A DNA stretch of 64,000 nt from an uncultured Alistipes sp. (GTDB lineage Bacteria > Bacteroidota > Bacteroidia > Bacteroidales > Rikenellaceae). Position numbers and translations under genes: made by a program. Location: contig CASDZK010000022.1 of assembly GCA_949286165.1 (NCBI GenBank), positions 1 to 64,000 on the forward strand. The letters run 5' to 3'. The notes under the pieces were generated by a model. The model was not told the origin of the DNA. It saw nothing but the letters and a program-made list of their open reading frames with translations, and ran no database searches. Of the stretch, positions 56,501-64,000 are shown piece after piece (within the stretch, counting starts at the first letter, position 1; the number at the start of each line of letters is the position of its first letter).

Positions 56501-56661
56501 TTCATCCTGTGTTCCCTTGTAAGTCCGCTGTGAACCCTTATTTTTGACTTGATGTCGGTAAATACCGCCTCCAGTCCGTTGTTCGTGACACTGTCCAAAA
56601 TTTTGTATAAATGGCAACAGGATTCAGTTGTAAGTTTCTTCTTATACTGGATTCTGGACAC
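56467..56661 (-). pseudogene. C-terminal fragment of a second transposase
   Basis: 64 codons on the minus strand ending NNGLEAVFTDIKSKIRVHSG, then LTREHRMKLIDEYISRHY and a stop. The pattern NNxLE-x-F-DIKxKxRVHxGL is that of the end of DDE transposases that close with a short basic tail; the family is uncertain. The upstream part of the gene is missing. It abuts and slightly overlaps the broken IS1182 frame, so one element probably inserted in, or recombined with, the other. Confidence 0.6.
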
Positions 56662-56732
56662 TATAAAATAAAAAATACGGAACTCTATTTTGAATCCCGT
56701 ATTTTCTATTTACACAAAATATTTTATAGTGC
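56661..56732. other. Nested inverted repeat in the IS graveyard
   Basis: CACTATAAAATA (56661-56672) matches TATTTTATAGTG (56721-56732) inverted. Inside it a second hairpin pairs AATACGG with CCGTATT. Both strands have A/T runs, so it could stop transcription in both directions, or be the end of a lost element. It borders repeat copy B. Confidence 0.5.
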
Positions 56733-56733
56733 C

Positions 56734-56802
56734 TTGCAACCGAATATCTCTCTGCATTATCCTAAGAGAAGCCGACCTCTAAAAATCTCTTTTGGGGGCC
56801 TC
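56734..56802 (-). repeat. Dispersed ~69-bp repeat, copy B
   Basis: Homologous to 73-141, in the same orientation. The hairpin arms are partly decayed here (GCCGACC against GGGGGCC). It lies 27 bp beyond the rho stop on the minus strand, the same position relative to a gene end as copy A behind tRNA-Glu. Confidence 0.6.
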
Positions 56803-56828
56803 GTTTTTATGCTGGACAGGTATCGATA

Positions 56829-58577
56829 CTATTCGTTCATCTTGATTAAAAATTGTTTGTTATCCGCAGTTGCTTCCATTTCTTTTTTTATCAATTCCAT
56901 CGCTTCTACGGAGTTCATGTCGGTCAAATGACGCCGGATGATCCAGACTTTCTTCAAAGTTTCTTTATCTGTCAACAAATCGTCGCGGCGAGTGCTGGAG
57001 GCAATGATATCGACGGCCGGATATATCCGTTTGTTCGATAATTTCCGGTCGAGTTGCAATTCCATATTTCCGGTCCCTTTAAATTCCTCAAAGATGACTT
57101 CATCCATTTTCGAGCCTGTATCGATCAAGGCCGTTGCGATGATGGTCAAAGATCCTTTTTCTTCCGTGTTTCGGGCCGCACCGAAAAAGCGTTTGGGTTT
57201 GTGCAAAGCGTTGGCATCCACCCCTCCGGACAATACTTTTCCCGAGGCCGGTTGTACCGTATTGTAAGCTCGAGCCAAACGAGTGATCGAGTCAAGCAAG
57301 ATCACTACGTCATGTCCGCACTCTACCAGGCGTTTTGCTTTATCCAAAACCATTTCCGCAACTTTTACATGGCGGGCGGCCTGTTCATCGAAAGTAGAGG
57401 CGATGACTTCGGCTTGCACACTTCGTTGCATGTCGGTTACTTCTTCCGGACGTTCATCGATCAACAGAACGATCATGTAAACTTCTGGATGATTATCGGC
57501 GATAGCATTGGCTATTGATTTCAATAACATGGTTTTCCCTGTTTTAGGTTGGGCTACGATCAAAGCTCGTTGCCCTTTGCCGATAGGGGAAAACATATCA
57601 ATGACCCGATTCGATAAGTTATTGTGTTTGCCGCCAGTCAGATTGAATTTTTCTTCGGGAAATAACGGGGTAAGATATTCGAACATAACCCGGTCGCGCA
57701 ATGCTTCGGGCAACAGACCGTTGATCCGATTGATTTTTACCAACGGGAAATATTTTTCGCCTTCTTTGGGCGGTCGTATTTCTCCCGATATCATATCCCC
57801 TTGTTTTAATCCATAGGTTCTTATTTGATAAGGGGATACATATATGTCATCCGGAGAATTCAGGTAATTGTAATCGGAAGAACGCAAAAAGCCGTATCCG
57901 TCACTTAAAATTTCAAGAACTCCTTCGCTTTTTATGATACCCAGATATTCTTCTCGAACAGACGAAGTACCTATTTTTTTATTAGGAAAACGGAATTCGT
58001 TTTTTCGTTCGCCAGATGAAGATTCGTTGCTTTCCGGTTCAGTCGTTTCCGGTTCAGTCGTTTCCGGTTCTTCGGTCTGTGTCGTTTCGGGGGTATTGTC
58101 GGATTCCGTATGGTTGTCTTGTTCAGAAGAAGGTACGTTTTTTTCCGTGAGTTTTATCTGGTTATTATCATCAGTTGTTTCTACTTGCAAAACGGATTTT
58201 TCAGGTTCTTTCTCTTCCTTGATCACGAAAGAGTTTTTTGCAGGTCTCCCTCGTTTTCTTTTTACGGGAATTACGGGAACGTCTGCCGGCTCAGAAATAG
58301 GCGGTTCCGTATGTTCACTCGTATTAGTATCGCTGTTGTCAGTAGTAGTGCTGATTCTTTTTCTGTTTTTACGGGTAATACCCGTAATTTTTTTGGTCTC
58401 GACTGGTTTGTCTATCGGCTCCGCTGAAGGAGCTACGGCCATATTGGCGTTCATTTCCGCAATCAATACGACCAATGCTTCCTTTTTGTATACATCAACA
58501 CGTTTCAAACCCAAGGATTTAGCAATGACTCTCAACTCCTGAATCGTCTTGGCTCTTAATACATCAATATCTTGCAT
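56829..58577 (-). CDS. rho: Transcription termination factor Rho
   Basis: A 582-residue hexameric RNA helicase, longer than E. coli Rho (419). The N-terminal helical domain (1 to about 40) is separated from the RNA-binding cold-shock-like domain (from about 210, [15 protein letters not shown]) by a disordered insert of about 165 residues rich in Thr, Glu, Lys and Ser, including a run of PETTE units. The ATPase domain has [12 protein letters not shown] (Walker A), [25 protein letters not shown] and the R-loop region. A long insert is typical of gut Bacteroidota and was reported to drive Rho phase separation in B. thetaiotaomicron. It is monocistronic. Confidence 0.96.
   Translation of the reverse strand: MQDIDVLRAKTIQELRVIAKSLGLKRVDVYKKEALVVLIAEMNANMAVAPSAEPIDKPVETKKITGITRKNRKRISTTTDNSDTNTSEHTEPPISEPADVPVIPVKRKRGRPAKNSFVIKEEKEPEKSVLQVETTDDNNQIKLTEKNVPSSEQDNHTESDNTPETTQTEEPETTEPETTEPESNESSSGERKNEFRFPNKKIGTSSVREEYLGIIKSEGVLEILSDGYGFLRSSDYNYLNSPDDIYVSPYQIRTYGLKQGDMISGEIRPPKEGEKYFPLVKINRINGLLPEALRDRVMFEYLTPLFPEEKFNLTGGKHNNLSNRVIDMFSPIGKGQRALIVAQPKTGKTMLLKSIANAIADNHPEVYMIVLLIDERPEEVTDMQRSVQAEVIASTFDEQAARHVKVAEMVLDKAKRLVECGHDVVILLDSITRLARAYNTVQPASGKVLSGGVDANALHKPKRFFGAARNTEEKGSLTIIATALIDTGSKMDEVIFEEFKGTGNMELQLDRKLSNKRIYPAVDIIASSTRRDDLLTDKETLKKVWIIRRHLTDMNSVEAMELIKKEMEATADNKQFLIKMNE
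58031..58075. repeat. 15-bp tandem repeat inside rho
   Basis: Three consecutive 15-bp units (TTTCCGGTTCAGTCG twice, then a variant ending TTCGG) code on the minus strand for PETTE-type pentapeptides in the disordered part of Rho. Because the unit is a multiple of three, slippage would change the insert length without breaking the frame. Confidence 0.85.
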
Positions 58578-58660
58578 TTTATGATTTGTTATGTAATTTT
58601 GTAAGGGGATTAAACGGTTTCAAAAAACCAACCGTTCGTTGACGTGGATTTTTGTTTCTA

Positions 58661-58668
58661 CAAAGGTA
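58661..58668 (-). promoter_or_regulatory. -7 promoter element for rho
   Basis: TACCTTTG on the minus strand, 83 bp before the rho ATG, giving a leader of about 75 nt. No -33 box is clear. Confidence 0.5.
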
Positions 58669-58706
58669 GAAAAAATATTGAAAAATAAATATTTTATATT
58701 GAAATA

Positions 58707-59477
58707 ATGGATTTTTTGGCAATTATACCGGCTCGTTACGCCTCTTCCCGGTTTGAAGGAAAACCGTTGGTGTCTATTTTCGGCAAACCGATGATTCAGC
58801 GGGTATATGAGCGGGTAGCGGATGTTTTCGATTATTGTGTCGTAGCGACCGATGACGAAAGAATAGCCCAAGTCGTTATCGAGTTCGGCGGACGGGCGAT
58901 CATGACTTCGGTACATCATAAAAGCGGTACGGATCGTTGTTGCGAGGCTTATATGAAAGCGGAACAATATTTTGAAAAACCGTTCGACGTCGTGGTCAAT
59001 ATACAAGGAGACGAGCCTTTTATTCATTCCGGTCAGTTGGAAATTATTCGAAAATGTTTCGAAGAGGATCCCGAATGTCAGATCGCTACTTTAATTAAGC
59101 CATTTGCTCCGGATGAAGATATTTTCAATCCGAATACTCCCAAAGTCGTCGTTTCCAAACAAGGATATGCGCTTTATTTCAGCCGAAGCGTAATTCCTTA
59201 TTTACGCTCGGAGCATGATTCGCAAAATTGGGGCAATCGGCATGTTTTTATGAAACATATCGGCTTGTATGCTTACCGCAACCGTGTTTTACGGGAAATT
59301 ACGGCATTGGAGCAAGGAGTGTTGGAACAGTGCGAATCGTTGGAGCAATTGCGTTGGCTGGAAAACGGATATCGGATAAAAACGGCAATTACTTATCAGG
59401 AGTCGCATGCGATCGATACACCGGCGGATCTCGAATATGTATTGACGCATTATAAGAATTGTTTGAATGAGTTGTGA
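58707..59477 (+). CDS. kdsB: 3-deoxy-manno-octulosonate cytidylyltransferase
   Basis: A 256-residue enzyme that activates KDO with CTP to CMP-KDO for lipopolysaccharide inner core synthesis. Motifs are IPARYASSRFEGKPL (nucleotide binding), VVNIQGDEPF (metal site), HVFMKHIGLYAYR and the C-terminal ESHAIDTPADLE. Normal length. It is divergent from rho. The next gene starts 11 nt before its stop, so the two are translationally linked. Confidence 0.96.
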   Translation: MDFLAIIPARYASSRFEGKPLVSIFGKPMIQRVYERVADVFDYCVVATDDERIAQVVIEFGGRAIMTSVHHKSGTDRCCEAYMKAEQYFEKPFDVVVNIQGDEPFIHSGQLEIIRKCFEEDPECQIATLIKPFAPDEDIFNPNTPKVVVSKQGYALYFSRSVIPYLRSEHDSQNWGNRHVFMKHIGLYAYRNRVLREITALEQGVLEQCESLEQLRWLENGYRIKTAITYQESHAIDTPADLEYVLTHYKNCLNEL

Positions 59478-60462
59478 TCGAAGTCGTTATACTGAAATGT
59501 TGGCCGGTCTGTCGGAATGGCCGACGATACCTTTCGGAGTGTTGGGAAAGGCGAAGATAGAGAATCCGTGGTTTACGGAAAAAAATATCCGTATCGCTTT
59601 CGATGCGATTAGAAAAAATTTTCTTTCTTCTGAAAAAGTAAGCGAATGGCTGAAACATTACCCCGATAAATCACTGCACGGTAAAAAGATTGGAATCATT
59701 ATGGCCGGCAACATCCCGATGGTCGGCTTTTCCGATTTGTGGTCGGTCGTACTTACCGGAGCGGAAGCATGCGTGAAATTGTCTTCCAAAGATACGACAT
59801 TGATGCAGTGGATGATTCAGCAAATTACACGGACAATTCCTTCGATAACGGTACGTCCATTGCAGGAAAACGACCAGTTGGATGCGATTATCGCTACGGG
59901 TAGCGATAACGCCAATCGGTATTTTCGTGCGTTTTACGGACATATCCCATCCGTATTTAGAGGCAATCGTTACAGTTTGGCCGTATTATCCGGCAATGAA
60001 TCAGAGGAAGAATTGTCCGGTTTATGGGAAGATGTGTTTTTATATTATGGATTGGGATGCCGTAATGTTTCCCATTTGTTAGTGCCGGAAAATTTCGATC
60101 CTCAACGGCTGATTCGCTGCTGGACGCGGGAAGGGAAAAGGATTACCCACCCGATGTTTCTGCATAACTATTTGCAAAATAAGGCGATTATGCGTATGGA
60201 AGAAATGGAGTATTTCGACGGAAAATATTTTACTTTATCCAGAGAAAAAGAACCGTCTTTTTGGCTGAGCCACTTGACTTACTCGTTTTACCGGTCGGAA
60301 GAGGATGCGACAGCCTGGATTGAAAACCGAGCCGATCGATTACAGTGTGTTGTATCAAATTTATCGATACCGTATAAAACGACTTTCGGAAAATCTCAGT
60401 ACCCGGAATTGCAGGACTATCCCGATCATGTGGATTTAATGGATTTTTTACATGCGTTGTGA
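59467..60462 (+). CDS. LuxC-type acyl-CoA reductase
   Basis: 331 residues of the aldehyde-dehydrogenase-like LuxC family, which reduces acyl-CoA or acyl-ACP to the aldehyde. Seen are IIMAGNIPMVGFSDLWSVVLTGAE (nucleotide-binding region), the candidate catalytic Cys198 in GLGCRNVSHLLVPE, and a C-terminal domain with HVDLMDFLHAL. It is shorter than Vibrio LuxC (about 480), but similar short members occur across Bacteroidota. It overlaps kdsB by 11 nt. The physiological acyl substrate is unknown; a second in-frame ATG lies at 59497. Confidence 0.85.
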   Translation: MSCDRSRYTEMLAGLSEWPTIPFGVLGKAKIENPWFTEKNIRIAFDAIRKNFLSSEKVSEWLKHYPDKSLHGKKIGIIMAGNIPMVGFSDLWSVVLTGAEACVKLSSKDTTLMQWMIQQITRTIPSITVRPLQENDQLDAIIATGSDNANRYFRAFYGHIPSVFRGNRYSLAVLSGNESEEELSGLWEDVFLYYGLGCRNVSHLLVPENFDPQRLIRCWTREGKRITHPMFLHNYLQNKAIMRMEEMEYFDGKYFTLSREKEPSFWLSHLTYSFYRSEEDATAWIENRADRLQCVVSNLSIPYKTTFGKSQYPELQDYPDHVDLMDFLHAL

Positions 60463-60514
60463 TAGTTTTTAGCTACATTTACAGATATTGTTTTATGTTA
60501 TGGGAGATACGAAA

Positions 60515-61042
60515 ATGTCTATGGTATTTAATTTCAGAATGTTAAGCGATGAAGACGATAATTTTATTCGTGATTATGAAGTCCCTTACGATATGACGTT
60601 GAAAGATTTCCACCGCTTTATTTGCGACGATTTGCAATATGATGCTGCAGAAATGGCTTCCTTTTTCAAATCAGATAAAAGCTGGCAGAAATTGAAAGAG
60701 TTTACGTTGGTGGATATGGGCCTACATCCGCAGGATGATCTGGACGACGATTTAATGCCTGTGGCTATGGAGCAGGTTTTATTGGGGCAGATTATTCGGA
60801 AGGAACACGACCGTTTGTTGTTGGTTTACGATTTATTCGAAGACAGGGCGTTTTTCATTGAATTGATGGCTACTCGGAAAACGAATCCGGATATGGAATA
60901 TCCAAGAGTTGCATTTGCTAACGGCGAGGCACCAAACCAATTTGATGCAGAAAAAAATGTGGAAAATAAATCCATTTTTGAAGAAGCGATGGATGACTGG
61001 GGAAACTATGAAGGCGACGATAACTACGATGACGAATATTAG
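60515..61042 (+). CDS. IS1096-passenger TnpR / pRiA4b ORF-3-like protein
   Basis: 175 residues from ATG 60515 (upstream ATG at 60500 and a TTG at 60488 are also in frame). The N-terminal part MVFNFRMLSDEDDNFIRDYEV and the DLFEDRAFFIEL block match the pRiA4b ORF-3-like fold, a beta-rich domain of unknown function often mis-named from an IS1096 passenger. The C-terminus is extremely acidic (DDWGNYEGDDNYDDEY), as usual in Bacteroidota homologues. It lies 6 bp before miaA and is probably co-transcribed with it. It is not evidence of a mobile element here. Confidence 0.82.
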   Translation: MSMVFNFRMLSDEDDNFIRDYEVPYDMTLKDFHRFICDDLQYDAAEMASFFKSDKSWQKLKEFTLVDMGLHPQDDLDDDLMPVAMEQVLLGQIIRKEHDRLLLVYDLFEDRAFFIELMATRKTNPDMEYPRVAFANGEAPNQFDAEKNVENKSIFEEAMDDWGNYEGDDNYDDEY

Positions 61043-61048
61043 CGTTGT

Positions 61049-61972
61049 ATGCATCATTTAATAGTTATACTCGGTGCGACAGGAGTCGGAAAAACCGATT
61101 TGAGTATCCGTTTGGCTCGTATTTTCAATGCTCCGATCATATCCAGCGATTCACGTCAAATATATCGGCAAATGCGGATCGGTACGGCTGTGCCTACGGA
61201 TGAACAGCTGCGTGAAGCTGTTCATTATTTTATTCAGTGTAAGGATATTACCGAATCTTATACCAGCGGACGATACGAAAACGATGTGTTAGCGTTGCTC
61301 GACCGGTTGTATGAAACAAATGATTACGTCATCTTGTCTGGAGGCTCCGGACTGTATATCAGTGCAGTATGCCAAGGAATTGACGGTGTACCAGGTACAA
61401 ATAAGGTTCTGCGAGAAAGATTGAAAAAGATCTATGAAAGCCGAGGAATATTACCTTTATTGCAACGTTTGAAACAACTCGATCCGGAGTATTATGAAAA
61501 AGTGGATCATAAGAATCATCAACGGATATTCCGGGCGTTGGAAGTTTGTATAGAAACAGGAAAACCGTACTCTTGTTTCCGTACGGGACAATCGAAAAAA
61601 AGAAATTTCAATATTATTTATATCGGTTTATCCATCCCGCGAGACCAACTGTATCAGCGGATCAATTCCCGAGTGGACCGAATGATGGAGGAAGGTTTGG
61701 AAGCAGAGGCGAGACGATTGTATCCGTATAAAGACCTGAATGCTTTACAGACGGTAGGGTATAAAGAATTGTTTGATTACATGGACGGTAAATGTTCCTT
61801 GCCCGAAGCTGTCGAGTTGATCAAACGAAATACTCGTCGTTATGCCAAACGTCAGATCACATGGTTTTCGCGGCTTGAAAACGTTTATTGGACAGCCCCT
61901 GATCATTTGGAAACCATCGTAGCTCATATCAAACGGATGTCATTAATAAAACAATCGAAAAATTGCTATTAA
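61049..61972 (+). CDS. miaA: tRNA dimethylallyltransferase
   Basis: A 307-residue enzyme that transfers a dimethylallyl group to A37 of tRNAs reading UNN codons. It has the P-loop GATGVGKTDLS, SSDSRQIYRQM (catalytic Asp/Ser and tRNA contact), GGSGLYISAV, DGVPG and the C-terminal tRNA-binding part with QTVGYKELF and RRYAKRQITWF. Normal length for the family. It lies 6 bp behind the pRiA4b ORF-3-like gene. Confidence 0.95.
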   Translation: MHHLIVILGATGVGKTDLSIRLARIFNAPIISSDSRQIYRQMRIGTAVPTDEQLREAVHYFIQCKDITESYTSGRYENDVLALLDRLYETNDYVILSGGSGLYISAVCQGIDGVPGTNKVLRERLKKIYESRGILPLLQRLKQLDPEYYEKVDHKNHQRIFRALEVCIETGKPYSCFRTGQSKKRNFNIIYIGLSIPRDQLYQRINSRVDRMMEEGLEAEARRLYPYKDLNALQTVGYKELFDYMDGKCSLPEAVELIKRNTRRYAKRQITWFSRLENVYWTAPDHLETIVAHIKRMSLIKQSKNCY

Positions 61973-62030
61973 AAAAAGTTTTTTCGCTGATATTTTAATG
62001 AAAATGTTTTTCTATTTGTAGTTTTTGCGT

Positions 62031-62038
62031 TATATTTG
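62031..62038 (+). promoter_or_regulatory. -7 promoter element for the third oxidoreductase gene
   Basis: TATATTTG, a full TAnnTTTG match, 30 bp before ATG 62069. No well-spaced -33 box. It argues against the in-frame GTG at 62063 only by convention; both are downstream of it. Confidence 0.5.
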
Positions 62039-62068
62039 TTGGTATATGTAAACTAATTTATTGTGCTT

Positions 62069-63397
62069 ATGAACTACAAATTTAAACTGACACGTCTGGA
62101 TTTTTTGAAGACCTCCGCTGTCGGGGCAGGCGTGTTGCTTTTACCTTCTTCCGTAAGAGCTGCCGTGGTTTCGAAAAATCGAAAAACAGACAGTAACGAC
62201 CAATTGAATCTTGCATTTATCGGCCTTGGACAACAAGCGATGTACTTGTTGAGCGGATTTTTAACCGTTCCCGGAGTGCGGGTAGTAGCCGGAGCTGATG
62301 TGTATGACATAAAACGGGCTCGTTTTGTCAAACGGGTAAACGACTATTATGCAGAACAAAAATTAAAGAACAACGTAGCTTGTTACGAAAATTTCGAAGA
62401 CATATTGGCAAGAGAGGATATCGATGCCGTAGTAATCGCTACTCCCGACCATAATCATGCCCATATCGCTATTGCGGCATGCAAGGCGGGTAAGGACATT
62501 TATCTGGAAAAGCCTTTGACGCTTACAATTTACGAAGGGCAGCAATTGCGTAAAGCCGTTCGGAAATATAATCGTATTTTACAAGTAGGAAGCCAGCAAC
62601 GCTCCAGTTCCGAGTTTATTCATGCCGCTAACTTGACCCGGGAGGGCCGGCTGGGAAAAATATCTTTGATTAAGGCATTCGTGGGCGAAGGTCCCAAACC
62701 GTACGATTTACCGAAAGAAGAGATCCCTGCAGGTTTGAACTGGGACAAATGGTTGGGACCTTTGCCTACCTCCGTTTACTATAACAGCCAGTTAAATCCG
62801 GTTATCTCATTAGAGCCTGAGGCAAACGAAACCTTTTGGGGCGGTTGGCGTTGGTATAAAGGCATCGGCGGCGGATTTACTACGGATTGGGGTGCGCATA
62901 TGTTCGACGTGGCCCAATGGGCCATCGGCAAGGACGGCAGCGGTCCGGTAGAGATCATCCCCCCCGGATACAGCCATTACGATCATTTGACTTTTAAATA
63001 CGACAACGGCATCGTGTTGTCTCAGGAACAGTTCGATGGAAGAAAACAAGGGGTAAAAATTTATGGCGAGAACGGATGGATTCAGGTTTGCCGGGGAGAA
63101 TTTCTTGCCTCCGATCCTGCATTCATGCCGAATGGGGAGGCGAAAGACGACGACTTGCCTTATGAAACTCGGATTCCGCATTTGGTAAAATTTATTCAGG
63201 CGGTACGTACCCGGATCGACCCGAACGTACCGGTGGAAATTGGGCATAGCTCCTGTACTGTCTGCAATTTGGGAAATATCGCTTATGAGTTGAAACGACC
63301 GTTGCATTGGAATCCGATCGTGGAGAAATTCATGAACGATCCGGAAGCGACAAAATTGTTACATTATGATTATCGGCCGGGTTATTCGCTGGAATAA
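62069..63397 (+). CDS. Exported Gfo/Idh/MocA family oxidoreductase
   Basis: 442 residues from ATG 62069 (an in-frame GTG lies two codons upstream). The signal-like N-terminus TRLDFLKTSAVGAGVLLLPSS has only one Arg in the place of the Tat pair, so the export route is uncertain. The Rossmann start is LAFIGLGQQAMY, then IATPDHNHAH, the family hallmark LEKPLTL, and GGGFTTDWGAHMFDVAQWAIG with a conserved His. It is similar in layout to the oxidoreductase at 43540-44796, though the two are not adjacent. Substrate unknown, probably a sugar or cyclitol. It is monocistronic. Confidence 0.88.
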   Translation: MNYKFKLTRLDFLKTSAVGAGVLLLPSSVRAAVVSKNRKTDSNDQLNLAFIGLGQQAMYLLSGFLTVPGVRVVAGADVYDIKRARFVKRVNDYYAEQKLKNNVACYENFEDILAREDIDAVVIATPDHNHAHIAIAACKAGKDIYLEKPLTLTIYEGQQLRKAVRKYNRILQVGSQQRSSSEFIHAANLTREGRLGKISLIKAFVGEGPKPYDLPKEEIPAGLNWDKWLGPLPTSVYYNSQLNPVISLEPEANETFWGGWRWYKGIGGGFTTDWGAHMFDVAQWAIGKDGSGPVEIIPPGYSHYDHLTFKYDNGIVLSQEQFDGRKQGVKIYGENGWIQVCRGEFLASDPAFMPNGEAKDDDLPYETRIPHLVKFIQAVRTRIDPNVPVEIGHSSCTVCNLGNIAYELKRPLHWNPIVEKFMNDPEATKLLHYDYRPGYSLE

Positions 63398-63420
63398 TGA
63401 TCGATTGTTTTCGAAATGAA

Positions 63421-63457
63421 AACGGGAGCTGTCCGGCAAGTCCGGACAGTTCCCGTT
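63421..63457. terminator. Bidirectional terminator between the oxidoreductase and SDR genes
   Basis: A 16-position stem (AACGGGAGCTGTCCGG/CCGGACAGTTCCCGTT) with one wobble and a 5-nt loop, between convergent genes. T-rich sequence lies on both sides. Confidence 0.8.
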
Positions 63458-63474
63458 TCGTTCGAAACAGCTTA

Positions 63475-64000
63475 TCAATCGGAGAAACGAATCCCTAACC
63501 AGGTATTGCATATTTGTTCCGTCGCCTCCCATAACCATTTTTGTTCCGGACTGTTTTGTAATCGATCGGGAATTTTTTCTTTGTTTCGGCTGTGATAGAT
63601 AAATAGGTTTGAAGAATTTGAACATAGGGCTGACAAAATGGCCTGAGCTCCTTGTTCCGGTGTCTTGATGAACGGTCGGAAAAACAGGTCTGCTAGCGGA
63701 TCGAACCAGGCTTGCATGCTAATCATGGGAGTATTTACCACTCCTGGATCGGCTGCTGCCACCTGAACGTTTTGAGCGGCATGCCGGAATAAAAGTTCTT
63801 GGGAAAATAGCAACAAAGCGAGTTTGGAATTGCTGTAAGCCCTGAATCGTCCGTAACGTTCCGGTGCGGTATCGAAAAATGTTCGGGATATTTTCCCGAT
63901 TCGGTAAGTACAGGAAACAGTATTGACGATTTTTCGGTTTCGGGGACTCATCATAGGCAAAAGCAGCCGAGTCAATAAGTAAGGTCCCAAATAGTTCGTT
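63475..64000 (-). CDS. Short-chain dehydrogenase/reductase, partial (N-terminus outside window)
   Basis: The minus-strand frame stays open to the window edge, so only the last 175 codons are visible and the NAD-binding TGxxxGIG part lies beyond 64000. Visible features are NYLGPYLLTRLLLP (SDR helix 4 region), IVNTVS (catalytic Ser strand), YSNSKLALLLF (catalytic Tyr-x-x-x-Lys) and ADPGVVNTPM. It resembles retinol-dehydrogenase/WW-domain-oxidoreductase-like SDRs. Substrate unknown. It is convergent with the oxidoreductase gene. Confidence 0.88.
   Translation of the reverse strand, partial: TNYLGPYLLTRLLLPMMSPRNRKIVNTVSCTYRIGKISRTFFDTAPERYGRFRAYSNSKLALLLFSQELLFRHAAQNVQVAAADPGVVNTPMISMQAWFDPLADLFFRPFIKTPEQGAQAILSALCSNSSNLFIYHSRNKEKIPDRLQNSPEQKWLWEATEQICNTWLGIRFSD

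Noticed and set aside
60515-61042. Evidence of an IS1096-like mobile element
   Set aside because: The family name is historical. The gene sits in a housekeeping neighbourhood with no transposase, inverted repeats or target duplication.

Overview
The window is a chromosomal segment of an anaerobic Bacteroidota, most likely order Bacteroidales. The evidence is promoters with TAnnTTTG -7 boxes (some with a TTTG -33 box), no Shine-Dalgarno-led starts, a Rho factor with a very long disordered insert, a NagB/PIG-L fusion, DUF3575, OstA-like and BACON-domain proteins, pyruvate:ferredoxin oxidoreductase as the pyruvate enzyme, and IS1182-type debris. Genus cannot be fixed from sequence alone. There is no rRNA, CRISPR array, prophage or SusC/SusD pair.

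Layout. 0-5.4 kb: two tandem tRNA-Glu genes and the leftward operon acnA-icd-gltA (citrate to 2-oxoglutarate). 5.7-16.9 kb: rightward genes for a GH36 alpha-galactosidase, lysS-tpiA, nifJ/PFOR, an exported DUF4832 protein and an exported EEP-fold phosphatase/nuclease. 17.2-22.9 kb: leftward operon DUF349 protein-pyrG-yidC. 23.1-35.5 kb: a long rightward run with a CPBP protease, two SurA/PPIase-type envelope chaperones, an OstA-like protein, an M28 peptidase, rpe, an ABC-F ATPase, rlmB, a HAD phosphatase and an M43 lipoprotein protease. 35.7-43.2 kb: phosphodiester glycosidase, a tiny winged-helix protein, tRNA-Leu, an FMN 2-nitropropane-dioxygenase/FabK-like enzyme, ddl, the NagB/PIG-L fusion, a HIT protein and a DUF3575 outer-membrane protein.

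43.5-48.2 kb holds the most distinctive locus: an exported Gfo/Idh/MocA oxidoreductase followed by a 1122-residue protein made of HEAT-like repeats and two DUF1080 (3-keto-glycoside lyase/hydrolase type) domains. Two more exported Gfo/Idh/MocA-fold proteins follow, a GH109-type lipoprotein at 54.0 kb and an oxidoreductase at 62.1 kb. Together they suggest oxidative, NAD-dependent glycoside cleavage in the cell envelope.

48.5-52.8 kb is a tightly packed leftward operon lysC-lysA-pseudouridine synthase-chrA-chrA. Divergent from it is a small protein with an ACT-like C-terminus that could regulate it. 55.7-56.8 kb is an IS graveyard. rho, kdsB, a LuxC-type acyl-CoA reductase, an IS1096-passenger-like protein, miaA, the third oxidoreductase and a partial SDR gene complete the window.

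Two larger-scale signals deserve attention. Base composition of the + strand changes from C>G to G>C at about 48.2-48.5 kb, exactly at an internally deleted IS. A roughly 69-bp repeat occurs downstream of both the tRNA-Glu genes and rho.
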